Assembly: GCA_039707655.1 (NCBI GenBank)
Contig: CM077665.1
Span: 439,827,531 to 439,891,530 of the forward strand
Source of the DNA: Elymus sibiricus
Taxonomy: Eukaryota > Streptophyta > Magnoliopsida > Poales > Poaceae
Direction of reading: 5' to 3'
Length of the DNA: 64,000 nt
In this document: positions 43,183-54,362 of the stretch, piece by piece
Position numbering within the stretch: the stretch's first letter is position 1
How the letters are laid out: every line of letters starts with the position of its first letter
Translations under genes and position numbers: made by a program
Notes under the pieces: model-generated
What the model was told of the DNA's origin: nothing
Database searches by the model: none
The model's input: the letters and a program-made list of their open reading frames with translations, nothing else

Positions 43183-45445
43183 GGGGGGGGGGGGGGAGCT
43201 CGCCGCGCAAGAGGAAAGCCAAGATTGGCTGGGCCCACGACGGAGCCGACACCAGGGCCGGTTCCGGCGCGGTCCGAAGATTCTGGGCCGCCGGAGCCCC
43301 CGGGACCGGCTCGCCAGTCCCCGGGTCCGGCTGGTCGACAGCCATCAGGACGGCCGCGGGCTCAGAGCCGTCGGTCGTCGGCGCGACAGTTGCGGGAGTC
43401 GGCGCGACCGGCATAGCCGGCGCAGATGGTGGGGCCGGCGGGGCTGGTGGAGCCGGTGGAGCGGGCGAAGCCCCCGGGTCCGTCGAGGAGCTGGCGGGAT
43501 CCATGGGCAGGAAGATGGACTCCGACTCGGCGGAGGGCCTGATCGACGGCTTGCATAACTGCTCGAGCGAGACGCCAGCCGGGATGGCTTGCCGAGTGGA
43601 GCCGATTTTGGCCAGGGTGTCCGCCGCCTCGTTATCCGCCCGGGGGATGTGGTGGAACTCGCAGCCCTCAAAGGAGCCGGTAAGCTGTTGGACGAGGAAC
43701 CGGTAGCTGGCCATGTTGGCGTCCCTGGCGTCCCACTCGCCAGAGACCTGCTGCACCACCAGGTCAGAGTCGCCGAAACACAAGATGCGCCGGATGCCGA
43801 TCTCCTTGGCAAGCCGAAGGCCGTGGACGAGCGCCTCGTACTCGGCCACGTTGTTGGAGGCGGCGAAGTGGATTTGGAGCGCGTACTTGAGCTGATCTCC
43901 TTTCGGATACGACAAGACGATGCCGGCTCCCAAGCCGGTCCGCATCTTCGAGCCGTCGAAGTGCATGCGCCAGTGTGTGGAGTCCGGGGGAGGCGGCACG
44001 AAATGAGTCTCAGCCCAGTCGACGAGGAAGTCGGCCATCGCCTGCGATTTGATGGCGGTGCGCGGCTCGTACCGGATCTCGTAGTTGGCGAGGGCGATTG
44101 CCCATTTGGCGATCCGGCCGGTGGCGTCCCGACCGCTCATGATCTCGCCCAGCGGAGCCGTGCTCACCACGGTGATGACGTGCTCTTGGAAATATTGCTT
44201 GATCTTCTGGGCGGCGAAGTATATGCCGTAGCACATCTTCTGGTAGCGGGGGTAGTTTTGCTTGGAGGCGGAGAGGACCTCGCTGAGGTAGTAGATGGGA
44301 CGCTCGACTGTCAGCGCTTTGCCCTCCTCCGGCCGCTCCACGACCAGAACGACGCTGACGACGCGGGTGGTCGCCGCGATGTATGCGAGCAGGGGCTCCT
44401 TCTCAGCCGGCGCGGCTAGGATGGGCGCGCTGGTGAGGACTCGTTTGAGGTCACGGAACGCCGCGTCCGCCTGGTCGGTCCACTCAAACTTGGCCGGCTT
44501 CCTGGCGGAGTTGGCGCCCGGCTCGACAAGCGCCGTCTTCCTTAGGAGCTGGTAGAGGGGCAGGGCCTTCTCCCCCAGCCGGCTGACGAACCGACTGAGT
44601 GAGGCGAGGCAGCCGGTAAACTTCTGGATGTCGCGGAGACGGGTCGGCTTGGGCATACGCTCGATCGCCCTGATCTTCTCTGGGTTAGCCTCGATGCCGC
44701 GGGCGGACACGAAGAGACCTAGGAGCTGGCCGGCTGGGACGCCGAAGACGCACTTCTCCGGGTTGAGCTTGATCTAGTACTCGCGCAGATTGGCGAAGGT
44801 CTCCCGGAGATCGTCGAGGAGGCTGAAATGCTTCTTGGTTTTGACGACGATGTCGTCAACATAGACGTGGACGTTCGTGCCGATCTGCGGCAGGAGGCAC
44901 TTCTGCATGCAGCGCTGGAAGGTGGCGCCTGCATTCTTCAGGCCGAAGGACATGGTGATGTAGCAGTAGGCCCCGAAGGGGGTGATGAAGGAGGTTTTCA
45001 GCCGGTCGGCCGGGTCCAGCTTGATCTGGTGGTAGCCTGAGTAGGCGTCCAAGAAGGACAGCAGATCGCAGCCGGCCGTGGAGTCGATAACTTGATCGAT
45101 CCGCGGCAGGGCGAACGGATCCTTGGGACATGCCTTGTTCAGGCTAGTGTAGTCGATGCACATGCGACAGGTCATGTTCTTTTTCAGCACCAGGACTGGG
45201 TTGGCCAGCCAGTCCGGGTGGAACACTTCCATGATGAAGCCGGCTGCGAGCAACCGGGAGATCTCCTCTCCTATAGTACGCCGCTTCTCCTTGGAGAAAC
45301 GGCGCAGGGGTTGCTTGACCGGCCTCGCTTCCGGCCGGACGTGAAGTTTGTGCTCGGCGAACTTCATCGGAACATCCGGCATGTCCTTGGGAGACCATGC
45401 AAAGATGTCCCGATTCTCACGGAGGAAGTCGACGAGCTTGCCTTC
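43183..45445 (-). pseudogene. G2 reverse transcriptase, RNase H and archaeal-type RNase H
   Basis: RT blocks are complete: EISRLLAAGFIMEVFHPDWL, CIDYTSLNKACPKDPF, FLDAYSGYHQI, FGLKNAGATFQR and the catalytic VYVDDIVVKTK. TAG at 44774 lies inside LREY-IKLNPEKC. The first RNase H includes VERPIYYLSEVL and KIKQYFQEHVITVV. The second, archaeal-type one includes MHFDGSKMRTGLGAGIVLS, EYEALVHGLRLAKEIGI and HIPRADNEAADTLA. A Pro/Ala-rich linker ends at a 14-base homopolymer (43183-43196), where one extra base shifts the frame into integrase. Confidence 0.9.
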
Positions 45446-46246
45446 CTATTTGCTGCCGAGGTTGGAGCCGATGGTGACGCACTGCTTGGGGTTAGCCGGG
45501 TCGAGTGGCACTTGCCTGGTGTCCCTGGACGGCTGGAACGACGCCTCGCTGGCCGTCTGGGATGGAGGAGCCGGCACGGCTGGCTGGTCGAGCTGGCGCC
45601 GTTCCTCCGCTATTTCCAGAGCCTCGGCCAGCCGGCTACCATCGCGGGCGCACTCGAGCGACATCTTGTAATCGCCGGCGACGGTGATGATGCCCTTGAG
45701 GCCCGGCATCTTGAGCTTGAGGTAGGCGTAATGGGGGACCGCCATGAACTTGATGAGGGCCGGCCTGCCCAGCAGCGCGTGGTAAGGACTGTCGAGGTCC
45801 ACCACCTCGAACCATATCGGCTCGCGGTGGAAATGGTGCTTGTCGCCGAAGAGGACGTCGAGCTCGATTTTGCCGATGGGGGTGCAGGATTTTCCCAGCA
45901 CGATGCCGTGGAAAACCGTCCGGCTCGCCCGCAGGTCTTTCTCCTTGAGCCCCAGCATGAGCATCGTGTCGCGATAGAGGATGTTGATGCTGCTGCCCCC
46001 ATCGATCAACACCCGCGAGAAACGGCAGGTACGTCTCTCGGAGACGATGGTTGGATCGAGGACGAGGGCATAGCTGCCCGGGTTCGGCATCACGGCCGGG
46101 TGGTCCGTCCGGCTCCAGGTGACCGGCTTCTCGGACCAGTGCATGAATTGGGGAACCAAAAGGGCGGTGGCGTTCACCTCGTGCCGGCGCCGGCATACGC
46201 TGTGCTTGTCGGTTGCTTCACTGGTGAAGACGACGTAGGACCCGTC
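45446..46246 (-). pseudogene. G2 protease
   Basis: The minus frame reads DGSYVVFTSEAT and then the aspartic protease core SRVLIDGGSSINILYRDT, where DGG replaces the DTG/DSG of other proteases as in many plant Gypsy elements. GKIELDVLFGD and HALLGRPALIKFMAVPHYAY complete the fold. TAG codons mark both edges, 46247 upstream and 45446 downstream, each at a position where Gln fits. Confidence 0.88.
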
Positions 46247-48331
46247 CTAGTTAGGGAACTGGTCGTGGAGGCGGCCGTCGTCGGCAGCCGGTGCCGGAGC
46301 AGGCGGCGGGGCCTGAGCCGGAGCCGGCACACGGGGAGCCAGAGGCGGAGGAGCCGGGAGGCCCTCGCCTCGGGCTAGCCGCTGGGAGAAGCTGCACTGC
46401 CGGAGCGTATGGGTAGCGGGTTTGGCCCCGGAGTGGTGCTTGCAGGGTAGGTCGAGCATTTGCTCGAAGGTAAGCTTGGGCTGCCAGGCGGCCTTGCCGG
46501 TGCGCTGACGCTGGCTGGGGGCCTGGGCAGCCAGTTGCTCTTCCACGATGGTGGCAACCTGCCGTCTCCCATAGCGGGGATCCGGCTGGTCGGACTTGCG
46601 TTTGTTGTTCTGCTGCTGCCGGTTGTTGGCTGCCGCCCGCGGCGCGGCGGGCGGCGGCGTCGGCTTGGCTGGCGTGGTGACCTTCATCCGCATTGCGGAG
46701 TCGGCCGTGGCGTATTTATCCGCCTTGGCCATCAGGTCTGCCAGGGTAGCCGGCTCGGAGCACAAGAGCTTGTGCTTGAGGTGGGTGCCGTCGCGGCAAC
46801 CCTCGATGAAATACTGGATGGCCTGCACTTCGTGCACGCCCTCGCAAGAGTTGCGGAGCTCGGTCCAGCGCGTGAGGTAGTCGCGGAGGGGCTCCTTTGG
46901 CCCCTGGACACACATGGCCAGCTCGCGGGGCCGGCCGGGCCGCTTGTAGGTGCCGGTGAAGTTGCGGACGAATGCTTCCTGGAAGTCCGTCCAGGTGTTG
47001 ATGCTGCCGGCCGACAGGCTGTTAAGCCAAGTCCGGGCCAAGCCGGTCAGCATTAGGGGGGCGTAGCGCACGGCTACGCGCTTGTTCCCCCTGGCGATGC
47101 CGACCGCGGTGGTGTAGTCGACCAGCCAGTCCTCCGGCTTGGCGGAGCCCTTGTACTTCGGGGTGTCGCGAGGGAGAGTGAAGCTGGTCGGAAACAGCTC
47201 GTTGCCAATCCGGGGGCCGAAGCATGCCGGGCCGATCGAGCCCTCCTCCTCGAGGAGGGCCGACTGCGCGAGCCGCTCGATGCGGGTCCGGGCGTCGTTC
47301 TCGCTCCGCGGGACGCGTGGGCCGAGCCGAGCGGCGAGCTCGGGGTGATAAGTTGGGGCAGGCGAGCAGGCACGTTCCCGCCGCGGAGGCGGGGTATGGT
47401 CCCGGCTGCGCCGGCTGCCGCCAGCCGGAGCGTCATTGTGTCGGCTGGTGACGACCGGCTGCTCGTCTCGCAGCCGGGTGCGTCCGTTGTGAGACCCAGA
47501 GCCCCGCCGGCCGGAGGCGCGAGGGGAAGAGGCCTGCTAGACCGGCCGGTGCTGGCCAGCAGTAGGCGGAGTGTCCCCCTTGGGGACGGGGATTTCGGAG
47601 CCGGCGTTGATGCCGTCGAGCCGGGTCTGCTGGGCGTTGGCGGTGGCGATGAGGTCTTGGATGTGTCGTTCCTGCAGCTCTCGCTCTTCGCCCTCCAGAC
47701 CGGCGAGGTCGGCGTAGGCTACGTGGGCGGCCCTCAGGTTGGCGGCCGGCCTGTCGTAGGTGGGGAGCCTGCCGCCGAGGATCTCCGCGACCACGCGGCC
47801 GCGGTTGCGGACATCACCTTGCCGGCTGGGCTCGTTGTCGGCGGGGGTGTGGCCGTAGGCGGAGTTATACTCGCGCTGCCCGGATTCCATTCGGCGCTTG
47901 GTGGTGGCGAGCACGGTCGCTTCGTCGAACAGCAGCCGGCGAGCGGCCTCCAGCTCGGCCGTAGCCGTGGCTGGGTTTGCTGTAGGCGCGACGGGGGTGC
48001 TGAGGCCCCGAAGCACGGAGCCGAGGGGGTCGGAGGTGCCGGCGCGAGCGGCCGCGTCCGCCTCCGCCCTGGCGCGGCCGGAGGTTGTGGAGGAGCCGGT
48101 AGCCATTACCCCCGTGCGGACGCGGGAGTTGCCGGCCTTGACCGGGGCGAGCGCGCTCACGGACGAGGGCGGGTCGAGGCAGTCGAGCACCTAGCCAGGG
48201 TACTCGTCGGCAGCTGGCTCGTCGGCGAGGCTCAGCCTACCGACGCGCTCGGTGAGGATGTCGATGTCGATCGGAGGGTCGCTGCCGAGCCGCTCGACAG
48301 AGAGGCCGGCAGCGTTGCCCACAGGGCCCAT
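46247..48331 (-). pseudogene. gag: G2 gag
   Basis: The first in-frame ATG after the primer site is at 48331 (MGPVGNAAGLSVERL); the frame is open back to the primer site. The N-terminal half is low-complexity and Ala-rich. The retrotransposon gag domain is clear: TPKYKGSAKPEDWLVDYTTA, LARTWLNSLSAGSINTW, FQEAFVRNFTGTYKRPG, LRDYLTRWTELRNSC. A Pro-rich linker and a short Cys/His end (LPCKHHSGAKPATHTLRQC) follow. TAG codons at 48191, 47537 and 46247 are the only stops. Gag and pol share one frame with no frameshift between them. Confidence 0.88.
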
Positions 48332-48456
48332 GGGGGCGGGGTTCCGCCCCGCAGGAGCAAGCCCCACAAGCGTGCGGTTCCGCCCGGGCGCGAGGCGGCC
48401 GGGGGAGGTGGTGAAGGGTCCCGCCCGGAGCGCGACTCCGGCCGACGCCGCGTTCG

Positions 48457-48474
48457 GCCCCACGGTGGGCACCA
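48457..48474 (-). promoter_or_regulatory. G2 primer binding site
   Basis: On the minus strand TGGTGCCCACCGTGGGG begins two bases after the 5' LTR. It fits the tRNA-Lys type primer site (TGGCGCCCACCGTGGGG) with one change; the tRNA assignment is from memory. Confidence 0.75.
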
Positions 48475-48476
48475 AC

Positions 48477-49448
48477 TGTCGTCGTTTTCTCACAACAGAT
48501 GCCATGGGATGGCTTATCGAGAGTGGTTGGGGCCGAAGGACGCCGACGGGCTCCGGGAGCGGGATTAGGCACAAGCGGTGAGGGACACGCGATGTACCCA
48601 GGTTCGGGGCCCTCCGTGGGAAGTAATACCCCTAGTCCTGCCGGTTCGGTCGATTAACTAAGGGGGGCTACAATGGTGCTCGTTGAGCTATATGGATGGA
48701 GGAGAAAGAGGGGGCTAGCTCGCCATCTCTGCCTCTCTACGTGTGTCTTTGAGTGCGTGTGTTGGGGAAGAAGCCTCTCTCCTGCATGGGGGAGCTCCGG
48801 GGGGTTTTATAGGCCAACCCCCCGGTATACAATACGAGTAGAAGGCTCCGGGGGGGGGGGGCCGGCTGGCATCCTGTCTAGCCAGCCGTGGGTCCCCCGG
48901 CTGAGGGGTCTCGTCGCTGGTAGGGCCCGCCGGCTGCGGGGTCCCGTCGGGAGCCAGAGGGGACCCGCCCGGCGGGCCCCAGCGCCCGTCCCTTTGTGGC
49001 ACATGCCGTCCTTCGGGTCGTCGTCTTGCGGCAGCCGGGCGCGGTCACCAGTACGGCCGGCCGCACTGTAGCCACGACGGGGCAGGTAATGGAGTGGTTG
49101 AGGGCAGGCCGGCACTGTGCCGTTCGTCAGGCCGTAGTCGGCCAGAGTCAGAGGCACTGTCGCCTCACTGCGATCACGTGGGCGCTGACCCCCGAAGCGA
49201 CGGGGGCCACTGTAGCCACGCGTGCACTGACAGCAGTGCCTGCCACACCGCCGGCTAGGGGGCTAGGCGTCTCCTCCCCTAGCCGGCCGATCGGTGTAGC
49301 CAGCCGCGCGGCCCCTAGCCGGCCGACTAGTGGAGCCGGCGGAGCGGAGCCGGACCGCAGGGGGAGGCTGCTCGTCCTGCGGTCGTTTCGAAAAGTTGGA
49401 AGCAGTCGGCTGAGGCTACCCCGGGGCTACCCCCCCCCCCCCCCGTCA
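48477..49448 (-). repeat. G2 5' LTR (972 bp)
   Basis: In element orientation it starts TGACGGGG after a run of about 15 G and ends ACGACA before the primer site. The copy is longer than the 3' LTR because of ~45 extra bases near 48770-48803 and longer homopolymers. Confidence 0.9.
48804..48813 (-). promoter_or_regulatory. TATA box of the G2 LTR
   Basis: The minus strand reads CCTATAAAAC, a good TATA box about 340 bases before the LTR end, in the direction of gag-pol. It is also present in the other LTR near 23433. Confidence 0.6.
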
Positions 49449-50804
49449 GTTACAATTGTGGAGGCCCGGACACTACTCCAATGAGTGCACGGACCCCCAC
49501 AAAAGAATAGAAGAGTCACCTAGAAGAAAGGGCTAAAGAGATGAGTCACCTCGTAGAGAGAGGAGGAGTAGAGATGATCGTTATGAATGAAGACCCTCCG
49601 GGAGAAGCAAGGACTCGGAGAAGAAGGACAAGTACACCAAGAGCTACACAAGAAGAAGACATCGAGCTCATGTTGGTGAATGGGTTTCCGTCACCAAATC
49701 CGACAACCAATCCGAGAGAAGATGTCACTCCAACTCCGACTACAGTCAAGATGAAGGTGTTGCCGGACTTGCGCTCGTATCCTCCAATTCCATTAACATA
49801 TTTGATTCACCAACTGAAGGAAGTGGAAGGTGCTTCATGGCTAAAGGCCCCAAGGTATCACACACCGAATACATTGACTTTAATAGTGATGAGGATGACT
49901 TACTAGGAGATGATGACATGCTCTTTGATAAAACTAGTGATGTTAGTCAAAATGAACTTGATAATAATAATGCTAGTCAAGATAAGTCGTGTGATGATGA
50001 TAAGAAGGAAATTGAGCGTCTCACTAAAGAATTAAACACTCTTAAGTTATCTCATGAATTAATCTACTCTAGAAGATCATAGATAGCTTGTAAGAACTCA
50101 TGAGAAGCTACGCTTCGAGAAGCTAAATTTAGAGCAAGAACATGAGTTTCTTAAAGCTATCAATGACGATTTTCGAAAGAAGACTTCTTCTTATCTAGCC
50201 AAGCGATTACTCTTGTCTACTTTTGTTCCACAAGTTAAACCTAAGAAAACTAGTAAAAAAGGCAAGAAAGGTTCTTCATCTAGTAGCAACAATAAAAATG
50301 TTAAATCAAATGATGTTGCTTCTAGTAGTTCTATTGATTCCGTTGATGATTCTCTTAGCCAAGTTACACTTGATCAAGAAAACGATTTATTGAAAGGGAT
50401 TATACAAAAAGGTCTCTACAAAAGTCTTGCCGGAAGTAAGCAATTTGAGGAGATTGTACGCAAGCATGGAGGACATCGGAAGAACCAAGGCATTGGCTAC
50501 TTCAATGCCAATGGAGTTGAATGGGAAGAAGGTCAATATCCCAAGCCGAAGTTTGTTCTTCAAAGGGAGAAGTACGAACCTACTCTCCCCAAGGGAACAA
50601 AAGATCAAGATGACCTTCCACCACAAGACCACAAGCTCAAGAGCAAGGTCAAGCTTCAAGAGGAGATTGACACATTTGAAGACGAATCCCATGCCATGGT
50701 CAAGTAGGCTACTACAAGCTCTACTTCAACAAGTGCTACTTCAACTCCAAGGATCCCCATCAAGTTGATGTGGGTTCCAAAGAAGAAGAACTAGAGAAGT
50801 TCTT
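49449..50804 (+). pseudogene. gag: C1 gag, third part, from the zinc knuckle
   Basis: The second half of the CCHC knuckle (NCGGP, then HYSNEC in the shifted frame) follows the GTTAC duplication, but one G is missing near 49469. After a basic stretch with a TAA near 49545 and a TGA near 49592 (CGA fits) the fr ame reads CFMAKGPKVSHTEYIDFNSD and EIERLTKELNTLKLSHEL. After another break near 50080 it continues as LEQEHEFLKAINDDFRKK, LLKGIIQKGLYKSLAGSKQF and GIGYFNANGVEWEEGQ, the long C-terminal tail of Sire-like Triticeae gags. A TAG at 50705 precedes STPRIPIKLMWVPKKKN. No pol follows. Confidence 0.75.
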
Positions 50805-52136
50805 GAGGGGTGACTCCGCCAACATAATTCACTCACATTCATTTTGGCAAGAACTATTTGCAATCAACTCCAACTTTATGCAATAGTTCAAGGAGTCACA
50901 CATTCCCTCATAGGTAAGCAAGGGGCATGGCAATTAATGAATCAATGGACATCATCATGTATGCACTTCACTCCATGTCCATAGATATCCTTGTATTTGT
51001 TCCTTGTGTGGGACTAACCCATGTAGGTGAAAAGAGTACAAAACAAGAAGGATTGCTCTCAACTCAAGATGATCTACATCAACTATGAGCATCCACTACT
51101 ACAACAACTACATGAAGTCTTCAATGACAAAACCCAAGGTTAGTTTGTCCCTCTTAGGGGGGATGTCACATAAAGGGGGAGCTTTACTCTAAGACTTGAG
51201 TCAAAGCATCTCTTAAGATGTGAACACATTAAAAGCTTTATGTAAAAGTGGTAACCCCACTTGTGCTTGAACTATGAGTATGACCTATGATCAAGTATTC
51301 TTACTTGGATCCTAAGTCAATATACTCATATATAGATGACTTCATCATCACGAAAGTGCTTGCCGGATACTAGAGTGGTTTTACATGTTTGCCATATTTC
51401 ATTTGACATCTTATTGTGTGAGCATGTTGGTATGCATATTTTTGCTCATTCGAGGATATCCAATTGTTGTTATTTGGCTTTCAATTTCTTTGGCCAATTG
51501 GATATACAAGAATCCCTAAGTACCTCCCTCTAGCTATCTATGCTTTCTCGTCTCAAATTCGATTCATGCTTCAGCACAAAATTTGAGCAAGCAATTCTCG
51601 GACCCTCTGTGCGAGGAGCACTCGGAGTTCCGTTTTGACAAGAGCTAACTTCCAAAACCTCCCATGTGCCACTCGGTGTAACCAACCCACAAAACTCGGT
51701 TCCACTCAAGCACTAGGGTTGATCTGGTTTTTGAACCTCGGTACAACCGATTCTGTAATCTCGGGCTCACCGAGTTTTTCTGTCCCCTGGCAGTTAAGAA
51801 ACTCGGTGGCACCGAATTTTTGGAATCGGTGACACCGACAGTAGAAGGGTATTTATATCCAGTGGACCCTATTTTTGAAATTAAATCTTCAATCGTCGTC
51901 CTCCGCAAACCACTGCTGCCGTGCCCGAGTCTTCGGACTTCCTCCTTGCCTCCTGTGCGCTCTCGCCGCGGGAGTCCTCCGCCGTCGACGGTGGCTCCAA
52001 AATCTTAAACTCGGTGGAACCGAAACCCACTTAGCAGAAATTTAAGACTAAGATTTTGAGTTCAAAATTTGCAAAAACTTATGTGTTTTGTGATGCTTAT
52101 CCCCTCCACTCTTCTATATCTATTCATAGGGACATC
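50805..52136 (+). other. C1 noncoding stretch with a probable internal promoter
   Basis: No coding domain is visible. AAAGGGGGAGCTTTACTC near 51173 is a purine-rich tract like those between Copia genes. The second half repeats ACTCGGT and CACCGA motifs (about 51650-51840), as the C1 LTR does, then has a TATA-like GGGTATTTATATCC at about 51846 and a GC-richer leader. Confidence 0.45.
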
Positions 52137-52800
52137 ATGTTTGGTTCAGAGGACAGTGACATTGATTTCAGAGAGCAGAGTGTTGATCTCAGTGCAGGAA
52201 CTAACCCAGAGGCTAGCACTTCTTCAGAAGACCCTGGCACACCAAGCTCTCATGGTTTGCCCAAGGCAGCCACTAGGGCCAGGAGGAAACTAAACTCAGA
52301 TGAAGAGGATGCAAATGTTGTGCCTGATGAGGTAACCTCCAAGAAGCTGCAAGAGAAGAAAGAGAGAGTAGTTGCCAAGACGCCTGCCAGAAAGGAGTAT
52401 GCCAGCTCAGAGTATGTGAGAGCTCCAGAGACTGTCAAGAGAGGGATGACTTTTACTCTTGAGTCCCCTGACGCCTCCAAGCAAACCAAGTCCTTGGCTA
52501 AGAAGGCAGGGGAGAAGAAGAGAGCAAGAAAGAGGATTTTTCGTGTTATTGGCAGACCAACTTCCATGTATGAGGACCCAGCTAAGCATGGGGAAGAGGA
52601 AGAACCTGCCGCGAACCCTCCTTCCAAGAAGAAGAAGCTTTTGGCTGATGCTATGCCTAGCAAGCCTCCCTCCAAGGCTAAGGCAACTGCTCCCAAGAAG
52701 CCAGCTGCTCCCAAGCCCAAGAGGACCACCAGAGACATTCCTCTTGTTGATGGAAGATGAGGAAGACATTTTTGTATTGAGGAAGCTGAGACCTCACCTG
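52137..52800 (+). pseudogene. C1 second ORF, N-terminal part (putative plant transposon protein)
   Basis: The first ATG with context is at 52137 (MFGSEDSDIDFREQ). The protein is acidic, then strongly basic and Pro/Lys-rich (KKAGEKKRARKRIF, PSKKKKLLADA, PKKPAAPKPKR). A frameshift near 52745 leads to MEDEEDIFVLRKLRPHL. I recall VLRKLRP as the start of a putative plant transposon protein domain found in such elements. Coding stops where S2 is inserted. Nuclear-type basic stretches suggest nucleic-acid binding, which is inference. Confidence 0.5.
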
Positions 52801-54156
52801 TGATACGTCTCCAACGTATCTATAATTTCTGCTTGTTCCATGTTGTTATATTATCAATCTTGGATGTTTTACAATCATTTCATAGCAACTTTATATCATT
52901 TTTTGGGACTAACCTATTGACATAGTGCCAAAGTGCCAGTTGCTATTTTTGCTTGTTTTTTACTTTGCAGAAAATCAGTACCAAACGGAGCCCAAACGCT
53001 ATTGGAATTTTTGCAAGTTCCATAACCTCAAGATCCAATCTAACACCATCACGGAGGGGTTCATCTTCATCATAGGTGCCTCTCTGATGATTCGAGAGTA
53101 GTCCACCATAGACCTATGGGTCCGTAGGCATTAGCTAGATGGCTTTCTCTCTCTCTATGATTCTCAATACAATGGTCTCTTGGAGATCTATTTGATGTAA
53201 TGACTTTTGTGGTGTGTTTGTTGGGATCCGATGAATTTTGAGTTCATGATCAGTTTCTATCCATGAATATGATTTGAGTCTTCTTTGATCTCTTATTTGC
53301 ATGATTACTTATAGCCTCGTATTTCTTCTTCGAATCTTTGGTTTAGTTAGGCCAACTAGATCGATTTTTCTTGCCATGGGAAGAGGTGCTTTGTGATGGG
53401 TTCGATCTTGCGGTGTTCTTTCCCAGTGATAGAAGGGGCAGCAAGGCACACATGTATCGTTGCCATTAAGGATAACAAGATGCGGTCTATTCCTACATGA
53501 ATAGATCTTGTCTACATCATGTCACCGTTCTTATTGCATTACTCCGTTTCTCCATGAACTTAATACACTAGATGCATGCTGGATAGCAGTCGATGTGTGG
53601 AGTGATAGAAGTAGATGCAGAATCGTTTCGGTCCACTTATCTTGGACGTGATGCCTATATAATGATCATTGCCTGGATATCGTCATGATTATTTGATCTT
53701 CTATCAATTGCCCAATAGTAATTTGTTCACCCACCGTGTGCTATACTCATGAGAGAAGCCACTAGTGAAACCTACGGCTCTCGGGTCTACTTTTCCAACA
53801 TATTGCTTTCTGATCTACTATTTTGCCTTTTTCTTTTCAGATCTATAAATCCAAAAACCCAAAAATACCTTGCTGCACTTTTTCTTTACTTAGTTTATTT
53901 TGTGTTCTTGCGAGATCTATTTGCCAAAACTATCATTACCTAATCTATCTTATTACCGTAGACAGCTTGACAACCTCTCTTTCGCGTCGGGTTGCAAGTA
54001 TTTGTTATTTGTGTGCATGTGTTGTTTATGTGGGTGCGTGATCTTCCTCTATGGATTGATACCTTGGTTTCATAAATGAGGGAAATACTTACCGTCGTTG
54101 TGCTGCATCATCCCTTCCTCTTTCTGGAAATACCGACGCAGTCTCAAGCCACGTCA
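52801..54156 (+). repeat. S2 5' LTR (1356 bp)
   Basis: It starts TGATACGTCTCC and ends ACGTCA, ten bases before the primer site. Segment order (TCCGATGAATT, GGCCAACTAGATCG, ACCCACCGTG, GAAACCTACGGCTCTCGGGT) parallels L3, but the GC-rich promoter part near 52990-53040 is much reduced, so this copy is probably deleted there. Confidence 0.8.
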
Positions 54157-54166
54157 AAGGAATTTC

Positions 54167-54183
54167 TGGCGCCGTTGCCGGGG
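54167..54183 (+). promoter_or_regulatory. S2 primer binding site (tRNA-Asp type)
   Basis: TGGCGCCGTTGCCGGGG lies ten bases after the LTR, the same spacing as in S1. Confidence 0.85.
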
Positions 54184-54362
54184 TGGAAGCAATCTCATCT
54201 ACCAGGTTCCTAATCACAAATCTCATCTCCTTGCAATTTACATTATTTGCCATTTGCCTCCCTTTTTCCTCTCCCCCACTTCACAAATTTGCCGTTTTAT
54301 TCGCCCTCTCTTTTTTGTTTGCCTTTTTCTCGCAAGATCTCTTGTTCGTCAATCTTTTCATC

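Larger units (their letters stand above)
23146..49448 (-). mobile_element. G2: 26.3-kb Tat-lineage Gypsy element with antisense gene and two nested insertions
   Basis: Both LTRs are present (23146-24059 and 48477-49448) with target duplication GTTAC on each side. Gag-pol runs on the minus strand; the antisense gene runs on the plus strand and converges with it. Without L3 and T1 the element would be about 13.5 kb. Its gag-pol has seven TAG stops and one homopolymer frameshift; otherwise it is complete. It split the zinc knuckle of the C1 gag. The LTRs differ by several percent plus indels, so it is clearly older than S1. Confidence 0.93.
19860..52800 (+). mobile_element. C1: pol-less Copia element (Sire-like gag), host of the central nest
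   Basis: C1 begins with an LTR ending at 21374, an initiator-Met type primer site and a Sire-like gag. It continues after L2 and after G2 with the rest of gag, a long noncoding stretch and a second ORF. That ORF is cut at 52801 by S2. The rest of C1 and its 3' LTR are outside the window or under S2 and T2. No protease, integrase or RT is present between gag and the second ORF. The left end is only approximate because no second LTR copy is visible. Confidence 0.65.

Noticed and set aside
41965..48331. A recoded amber (TAG) genetic system in G2
   Set aside because: The pattern is striking but CHG methylation decay explains it; no sequence here supplies a suppressor tRNA, and the element also carries a homopolymer frameshift.
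43589..48568. Long plus-strand frames of 276, 428 and 407 codons (43589-44419, 45092-46378, 47345-48568)
   Set aside because: They lie opposite the recognised gag-pol of G2 and follow from its GC-rich third positions. They show no domain and their borders match nothing.
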